Assembly: GCA_016125255.1 (NCBI GenBank)
Contig: WGMD01000025.1
Coordinates: 1-64,000, forward strand
Length of the DNA stretch: 64,000 bases
Direction of reading: 5' to 3'
Source of the DNA: Planctomycetota bacterium
Lineage (GTDB): Bacteria > Planctomycetota > Phycisphaerae > Phycisphaerales > Zrk34
The notes below the pieces were generated by a model. The model made no database searches, was not told the origin of the DNA, and saw nothing but the letters and a program-made list of their open reading frames with translations. A program made the position numbers and the translations under genes. Numbering within the stretch: position 1 is the first letter of the stretch; each line of letters starts with the position of its first letter. Below, one piece after another: positions 59,096-64,000 of the stretch.

Positions 59096-60931
59096 GTGCG
59101 CATGATTTCGTGCGTGATCACACAATTGGCGGCGGGATTCCTGGCGGGGGTGCTGACGCTGCTGTTGCGCGTGCGGCCGGCGTCGCTGACGGCGATGACT
59201 TGGCTTATGCTCGACGTGCTGATCGTGCAGGCATGGATGCTCGGATCGGGCTTGGCGGGGCGGCTCGACGTGCGATCGCAATTGTTCATCGCGGTCGGTG
59301 CGCTGCTGATCAGCGCACTGCTCATCGGGATTTGCCGGCGGGCGATCGTCAGCGAATGTCGATTCATCGGCCGACGATGTCGCGCGGCGATGGGGCGGCT
59401 CGGTGTATGGCGCATCGTCGTGATGATGTTGATCATCGGTGGGATGCTTGCGTGGTGCGGGGCGACGGGCTGGCTTGTCGGGCCGTATCTGCCGGATGTG
59501 ACGACGTATCACCTGGCCCCGCCGGCGGACTGGGTGGCGAACGGTCGGATCGAGTCGCTGCGGTGGCTGGATTCGCGGGCGAACTGGCCGCAGGGTCAGG
59601 GGCTTTTGGCGATGAGCTGGATGAATCCGCTGCGGGAACTGCGGGCGGGGGTGCTCGGGGAATTGCCGTGGTTAGTGCTCGCGGCGGCGACGGCTTGGGC
59701 ATGGGTGCGACAGCTCGGCGGGGGGGTGCGATGGGCCTGGCTAGCCGCGTGTTTGACGGCGGGCGTGCCGGTGGCATGGGCACAGGCGACGAGCGGGCTC
59801 AACGACTTCGCGGTGGCGACGTTGATGTTCGCCGCGATGGCTCCGCTGCTGGGGCGAAGCGTGAAGCGGGGGCAAGTATGGGTCACGTTGCTGGCGATCG
59901 TGCTGGCGATGGGCGTCAAGCCGACGACGATGTTCATGTTTCCGGCGATCGTGCTGCTGATCATCGCGCGGCGGATCGGCGGACGCTTCGAGCGCGGCGG
60001 GGGGCGTAGTGCGATCGTCATCCCGCTATTCATGCTCGCCGTGTGCGTCAGCGGATTCTGGTACGGGCGCAACGCGATGGTGCATCAGAATCCGTTGTAT
60101 CCGGCGCCGATCGCATGGGGCGATCGGGTGATCGCGCGCGGGAATGTGCAGGTGGAGGGGAATCTCGGCGGGCCGAGTATTGCGAAGTTGAAACAGAATG
60201 TCGGGGTCATGGTGACGGATCGGATGTGGGACGTGCACAAGCTGCGCGACGGGCTGACGCCGCGCGCGAGCGGGTTCGGCTTGCTCGCATCAGGGGCGGG
60301 AACGCTGGCGATGCTCGTTTTGCTGTTCATGCGGCGGCGGATGGCGATGGGGATCATCGCGATGTTGATCATGGTCGTGTGCACGGCGGCGGCGGCGGAG
60401 CCGGATATCTGGAACGGGCGGTTTTTCAGCGTGTATGCGTTGGTCGGTGTGGTCGCGGCGGTGATGTTGGGGCGGGTCATGCCGTGGCGATTCATGAGCG
60501 TGGGTTGGGCGCTGGCGTTGATCGGATTGGGGTCATGGGGCGCCTGGCGGGGGATCGACGCCACGGTGCCGCCGCTCGCCAAGGCGTATTGGCAGGAGCA
60601 CGGGCTGAGCAATGTACCGGATCGGGCGATGCTCTTTCACGATCACGCCTGGATGCTCGACAAGGTCGCGGAGGTGCCGGAGGGTTTGACGATCGCAATC
60701 ACCGGCGACGGCCCGCGGGCGCCGGTGGCGCTGATGCATGGCGAGCATCTGGATCGGAAGCTGTTTTACTATCCGGCGGCGATGGATCCGTATGTGTGGA
60801 AGGATTGGCGCGACAAGGGGGTCGCATGGCTGATTCCCTCCGTGCCGGAGAGCGAACTGGGCGCGATCGACCGAGGCATGCGCGGGTTGGGGCTTTATCG
60901 TTTTGAAGACGGGCTGTACGGACTGCCATAG
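59096..60931 (+). CDS. polytopic membrane protein, GT-C-like
   Basis: This 611-residue protein has about 11-13 hydrophobic segments and a large early loop containing GPYLPDVTTYHLAPPADW, in the style of GT-C glycosyltransferases (an Asp motif in the first extracytoplasmic loop). The C-terminal 100 residues are soluble. Likely donor is a lipid-linked sugar. The start is GTG 59096 or ATG 59102. Neighbouring GT9 supports a glycan role. Confidence 0.65.
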   Translation: MRMISCVITQLAAGFLAGVLTLLLRVRPASLTAMTWLMLDVLIVQAWMLGSGLAGRLDVRSQLFIAVGALLISALLIGICRRAIVSECRFIGRRCRAAMGRLGVWRIVVMMLIIGGMLAWCGATGWLVGPYLPDVTTYHLAPPADWVANGRIESLRWLDSRANWPQGQGLLAMSWMNPLRELRAGVLGELPWLVLAAATAWAWVRQLGGGVRWAWLAACLTAGVPVAWAQATSGLNDFAVATLMFAAMAPLLGRSVKRGQVWVTLLAIVLAMGVKPTTMFMFPAIVLLIIARRIGGRFERGGGRSAIVIPLFMLAVCVSGFWYGRNAMVHQNPLYPAPIAWGDRVIARGNVQVEGNLGGPSIAKLKQNVGVMVTDRMWDVHKLRDGLTPRASGFGLLASGAGTLAMLVLLFMRRRMAMGIIAMLIMVVCTAAAAEPDIWNGRFFSVYALVGVVAAVMLGRVMPWRFMSVGWALALIGLGSWGAWRGIDATVPPLAKAYWQEHGLSNVPDRAMLFHDHAWMLDKVAEVPEGLTIAITGDGPRAPVALMHGEHLDRKLFYYPAAMDPYVWKDWRDKGVAWLIPSVPESELGAIDRGMRGLGLYRFEDGLYGLP

Positions 60932-61033
60932 GGCGATGTGATCTATTGTCTTTGGGTGATCTCATCGCAAATCACCCATGCATGGGCGATCAGGCGCGGG
61001 GCGCTTGCGAAGGGTGAATGCGGGATGGGAGGA

Positions 61034-61618
61034 TCAGGTCAATCGCCGCACGGCGTACATCGTGCGCACATCGACGCAGTCCATGCCGGCGCGTCGGGCG
61101 GCCTCGATGCCCAGATCGGTGTCTTCGTAGGCGCAGGCGCGCTGGGGCGCGACGCCGATGCGGCGCGCCGCTTCGAGGAACACATCCGGTTCGGGCTTGT
61201 GTCGGGTCACGTCATCGGCGCAGACCAACGCGTCGAACCAGTCGAGGATATTCAGGTGTTTGAGCATGCGCTCGGCGCTCCATCGCAGGGAGCCGGTGGC
61301 GACGGCCATGGGCAGCTTGCCGCGGTGTTCGGCGGCGATGGCGACGACGGGCTCGATGCATCCGATCTCGTGCAGCGCTTCGTGGAACGCCAGTTCCTTT
61401 TCATGCGCGACTGCTTCGACGTCGAGGGAGAGGCCGGCTTCGTCAGCGAGCATGGCGACGATCTTGTTGGTCGGCACGCCGCCGAGGGAGTAGAAGCGGT
61501 CCTCGGGCAGATGCAGGTTGTAGCGATGCAGCGTCGTGTTCCATGCCAGGAAGTGCGCGGGCATGGTGTCGGCGAGTGTGCCGTCGCAGTCGAAGATCAG
61601 GCCGAGATACGGTTTCAT
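61034..61618 (-). CDS. HAD-family phosphatase
   Basis: This 194-residue enzyme has all HAD motifs: DCDGTLADT, the Thr/Ser motif VATGSLRW, HKPEPD, and YEDTDLGIEAA. The cap domain is of the beta-phosphoglucomutase-like kind. A sugar-phosphate substrate is likely. The open frame extends far upstream on the minus strand, opposite the PQQ-propeller gene, but the DCDGTLAD motif shows the true N-terminus at MKPYLG. Confidence 0.92.
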   Translation of the reverse strand: MKPYLGLIFDCDGTLADTMPAHFLAWNTTLHRYNLHLPEDRFYSLGGVPTNKIVAMLADEAGLSLDVEAVAHEKELAFHEALHEIGCIEPVVAIAAEHRGKLPMAVATGSLRWSAERMLKHLNILDWFDALVCADDVTRHKPEPDVFLEAARRIGVAPQRACAYEDTDLGIEAARRAGMDCVDVRTMYAVRRLT

Positions 61619-61693
61619 AAGCGAGCATGGTAGCGCGGCGACCGGGGCGGGTACAATACGGATGACGCCCAACTCAACACGGAGGCCTTGACC

Positions 61694-62983
61694 ATGCTCA
61701 CCGATGTGCGATGGCGGACATTTCTGGTCGTGCTCACTCTTGTCGGCGCCGGCGCGGTTTTCGCCGGGGACTGGCCGCAGTTCGGCGGGCCGGGGCGGGA
61801 CAACCATTCCGACGAGCAGGGGCTCATGAAGGAATGGCCCAAGGACGGGCCGGGCATCGCATGGCGCGTCGAGACGGCGGGGATCGGGTACGCCTCGGTG
61901 TCGGTGGCCGGGGGGCGCGTGTTCACGCAGGGGATCGTCAACGAGGTCGAGCAGGTGATCGCGCTGGATGAGAAGGACGGTCACACGCTCTGGATGATCG
62001 CCGCGCAGCCGGAGGCGAAGCCGTACAAAAATGGACAAGGCGACGGTCCGCGCGGGACGCCGACGGTGGATGGCGATCGCGTGTACGCCGAGAGCGGTCA
62101 GGGCGCGTTGAGCTGTCACGAAGTCGCCACGGGGAAGATCGTCTGGCAGCGTTCGCTCACGAAGGACTTCGGGGGCCACGTGCCCGGCTGGGGCTACAGC
62201 GAGTCGCCGCTGGTCGTGGGCGACTGGCTGATCGTCACGCCCGGCGGCAAGGGCGGAACGCTGGCGGCGCTGAACAAGATGACGGGCGAAACGGTTTGGG
62301 AATCGAAGGGCGTCACGCAGGGCGCGCAGTATTGTTCGCCCCAGCTTGCGGAGATCGCGGGCGTGAAGCAGATCATTCAGATGGCGCGCGACAGCGTCTT
62401 CGCGGTCGAATTGGCCACGGGTAAATTCCTCTGGGAATACAAGCACGCCAACAACGGGACCGCCAACGTCTGCATGCCCCTCATCAAGGGCGACTACGTC
62501 TTCGCCTCCAGCGCCTACGGCACCGGCGGCGGACTCGTGCATGTCACGCGCGACGACCAGACATGGAAGGTCGACGAGGTGTATTTCGAGAAGCGCATGG
62601 CCAATCATCATGGCGGCCTCGTGCGCGTCGGCGACTACATCTATGGGTTCGGCTCGCGCGACCTGATGTGCATGAACTACATGACGGGCGCGATCGCATG
62701 GTCGGATCACTCCGTCGGCAAGGGCTCGATCATCGCGGCCGACGGCATGCTGTATCTGCTCGGCGAGCGGCGGGAGATGGCGCTGGCGGAGGCCACGCAT
62801 GAAGCATACCGCGAGCACGGCCGCTTCAAGCTCGAGGATCAGAACGCGCCGACATGGGCGCATCCGGTCGTGGCCAACGGGCGGCTCTACCTCCGCAATG
62901 AAAAACAGATCACCGCGTTTGACCTCAAACCGGCCCTGACCGAACGCCCCAGCGGCGATTCGCGTACAATCTCCGGTTCGTAA
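61694..62983 (+). CDS. secreted PQQ-like beta-propeller protein
   Basis: This 429-residue protein has a signal peptide ending near VFAG and then repeated PQQ/BamB-type blades (ALDEKDGHTLWMIA; EVATGKIVWQRSL; ELATGKFLWEYK). Each blade has the GxxxW pattern. Opening WPQFGGPGRDN is typical of planctomycete outer-envelope propellers. The ATG at 61694 is chosen over a TTG two codons earlier. Ligand is unknown. Confidence 0.85.
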   Translation: MLTDVRWRTFLVVLTLVGAGAVFAGDWPQFGGPGRDNHSDEQGLMKEWPKDGPGIAWRVETAGIGYASVSVAGGRVFTQGIVNEVEQVIALDEKDGHTLWMIAAQPEAKPYKNGQGDGPRGTPTVDGDRVYAESGQGALSCHEVATGKIVWQRSLTKDFGGHVPGWGYSESPLVVGDWLIVTPGGKGGTLAALNKMTGETVWESKGVTQGAQYCSPQLAEIAGVKQIIQMARDSVFAVELATGKFLWEYKHANNGTANVCMPLIKGDYVFASSAYGTGGGLVHVTRDDQTWKVDEVYFEKRMANHHGGLVRVGDYIYGFGSRDLMCMNYMTGAIAWSDHSVGKGSIIAADGMLYLLGERREMALAEATHEAYREHGRFKLEDQNAPTWAHPVVANGRLYLRNEKQITAFDLKPALTERPSGDSRTISGS

Positions 62984-63017
62984 GACATTCGATTCCACCC
63001 ACCCCCGAGGACTTTCC

Positions 63018-63830
63018 ATGTTCAAATCGCTGATCGCCATCGTGGTGCTGCTGGCCGTGGCAGCCGGGTTTTTCGCCGTGCAAGCGACCGCTGACGACAA
63101 GCCGGCCCCGTTGAAGGTGCTGCTCATCGCCGGCGGATGCTGCCATGACTACGCCAACCAGAAGGACATCCTCAAGAAGGGTCTGGAGGAGCGGGCGAAC
63201 GTCCAGGTGACGATCGCGTACGACGATGATCACGGCACCAAGCACCTGAACCCGGTCCTCGAGAAGGACGATTGGGCGAAGGGTTTTGACGTGATCCTGC
63301 ATGATGAATGCGAAGCGGACGTGAAGGACATGGCGACGATCGACCGCATCCTCGCGCCGCACAAGGACGGTCTGCCCGGCGTGGCGCTGCACTGTGCGAT
63401 GCACTGCTTCCGCTCCGAAGGTTGGAACAAGCCCGAGACCCCGACGCCCTGGCAGCAGTTCCTGGGCCTCCAGAGCTCCGGCCACCGCCATCAGGCCCCC
63501 ATCGCCATCCACTTCGACGACTCGACGCATCCGATCACCAAGGGCATGGAGGACTGGACCACCATCAACGAAGAGCTCTACAACAACTTCGCCGGCGGAC
63601 TGCTGCCGACGGCCCACGCCCTCGCGCACGGCAAGCAGGACAACAACAACGACGTGTGCGTCTGGACCAATGTCTACAACGGCAAGGCCCGCGTCTTCGC
63701 CACGACCATCGGCCACAACAACCAGACCGTCTCCGACCCGCGCTACCTGGATATGGTCACCCGCGGCCTGCTCTGGGCCTGCGACAAACTCAACGACGAC
63801 GGCACCCCGAAGACCGGCTACGGCAAATAA
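63018..63830 (+). CDS. secreted ThuA-like protein
   Basis: This 270-residue protein has an N-terminal signal (residues 1-25, VLLAVAAGFFAVQATA). Its mature domain resembles ThuA/trehalose-utilisation proteins (VLLIAGGCCHDYANQ, FDVILHDECEAD, HPITKGMEDW and RVFATTIGHN), with a glutamine-amidotransferase-like fold. The family is expanded in planctomycetes and tied to sugar metabolism. It lies 34 bases after the PQQ-propeller gene. Confidence 0.87.
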   Translation: MFKSLIAIVVLLAVAAGFFAVQATADDKPAPLKVLLIAGGCCHDYANQKDILKKGLEERANVQVTIAYDDDHGTKHLNPVLEKDDWAKGFDVILHDECEADVKDMATIDRILAPHKDGLPGVALHCAMHCFRSEGWNKPETPTPWQQFLGLQSSGHRHQAPIAIHFDDSTHPITKGMEDWTTINEELYNNFAGGLLPTAHALAHGKQDNNNDVCVWTNVYNGKARVFATTIGHNNQTVSDPRYLDMVTRGLLWACDKLNDDGTPKTGYGK

Positions 63831-63864
63831 GCCGCCCGTCGTCGTTCATCCGATGTTCACCCCG

Positions 63865-63896
63865 AAGCCCATGGCCTCACGCCATGGGCTTTTTTT
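63865..63896 (+). terminator. terminator after the ThuA-like gene
   Basis: AAGCCCATGGC pairs with GCCATGGGCTT and is followed by a seven-base T-run. Confidence 0.9.
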
Positions 63897-63922
63897 CCCA
63901 TACACTCCCCACGCCGCGCAAC

Positions 63923-63952
63923 AAAAAACCCTCACGCTCCCGCGTGAGGGTT
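63923..63952 (-). terminator. leftward terminator near the right edge
   Basis: AACCCTCACGC pairs with GCGTGAGGGTT. Reading leftward it is followed by TTTTTT, so it ends a minus-strand gene entering from the right. Confidence 0.85.
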
Positions 63953-63961
63953 CACTGAATC

Positions 63962-64000
63962 TCAGGGTCTCGTCGCTCCGGCAACGGCGATTCGCCGGAA
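63962..64000 (-). CDS. possible 3' end of a leftward gene
   Basis: Twelve codons ending FRRIAVAGATRP and a TGA stop are visible from the right edge. The terminator just beyond supports a gene end here, but the frame is unproven and the product unknown. Confidence 0.35.
   Translation of the reverse strand, partial: FRRIAVAGATRP

Noticed and set aside
61619-63127. N-terminal extension of the HAD phosphatase by about 500 codons
   Set aside because: The extension runs opposite the PQQ-propeller gene and lacks motifs; the HAD fold begins at MKPYLG.

Overview
The window is GC-rich bacterial chromosomal DNA, most likely from a planctomycete of the Phycisphaerae type. This is an inference from the exosortase/EpsI/giant-TPR/Wza/Wzc locus, secreted PQQ-propeller and ThuA-like proteins, GT9/GT21 glycosyltransferases, Lys-rich and Asp-rich small proteins, and many short palindromic repeats. 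No rRNA, tRNA or CRISPR array was seen.

Layout. 1-2355: the 5' edge of a truncated leftward gene, a NERD-domain membrane protein and lipA. 2648-13435: one rightward operon for surface polysaccharide and protein sorting. It holds a Wza-like exporter, exosortase, EpsI-like partner, 1538-aa TPR protein and Wzc-like protein with a lost Walker A lysine. It ends in a 50-aa ORF, too short for routine calling, that resembles a bare exosortase sorting signal, followed by a terminator. 13595-19453: phage-like block 1, with a LexA/CI-type self-cleaving repressor, a divergent operator/promoter region, an HTH protein, an ABC ATPase, a GNAT-fold protein, a ParB-like protein, a small-terminase candidate and the large terminase. 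19535-25590: a segment of cellular genes (membrane proteins, Asp-rich protein, ferredoxin, Lys-rich protein, gpmI, GT21 glycosyltransferase) lying between the terminase and the rest of the virion genes. 25793-38139: phage-like block 2, with SPP1-type portal, scaffold candidate, SU10-type major capsid protein, small virion proteins, a large adhesin-like protein, a tail protein and a lysis-like pair. 38171-64000: cellular genes, including a phosphohexomutase, a degenerate HD-GYP protein, a DUF3592/arrestin-like/ATPase operon, a PTPS-family enzyme, a Nif3-like protein, phosphoesterase, kinase, PIN-PhoH, PilZ, ppdK, pabB, PhzF, an aminodeoxychorismate-lyase-like enzyme, GT9, a GT-C-like membrane protein, HAD phosphatase, PQQ-propeller and ThuA-like proteins.

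The two virion blocks have intact reading frames, but I see no integrase, replication module, tape-measure protein or recognisable endolysin. A rearranged prophage or a domesticated gene-transfer-agent-like element both fit. Block 1 also carries an ABC ATPase + GNAT + ParB trio that may be a Mom-like DNA modification or packaging-control module.

Several families of short palindromic repeats are scattered through the window. Some have entered reading frames without breaking them, most strikingly pabB (four embedded repeats plus one that supplies its stop codon) and the GNAT, ParB and terminase genes.
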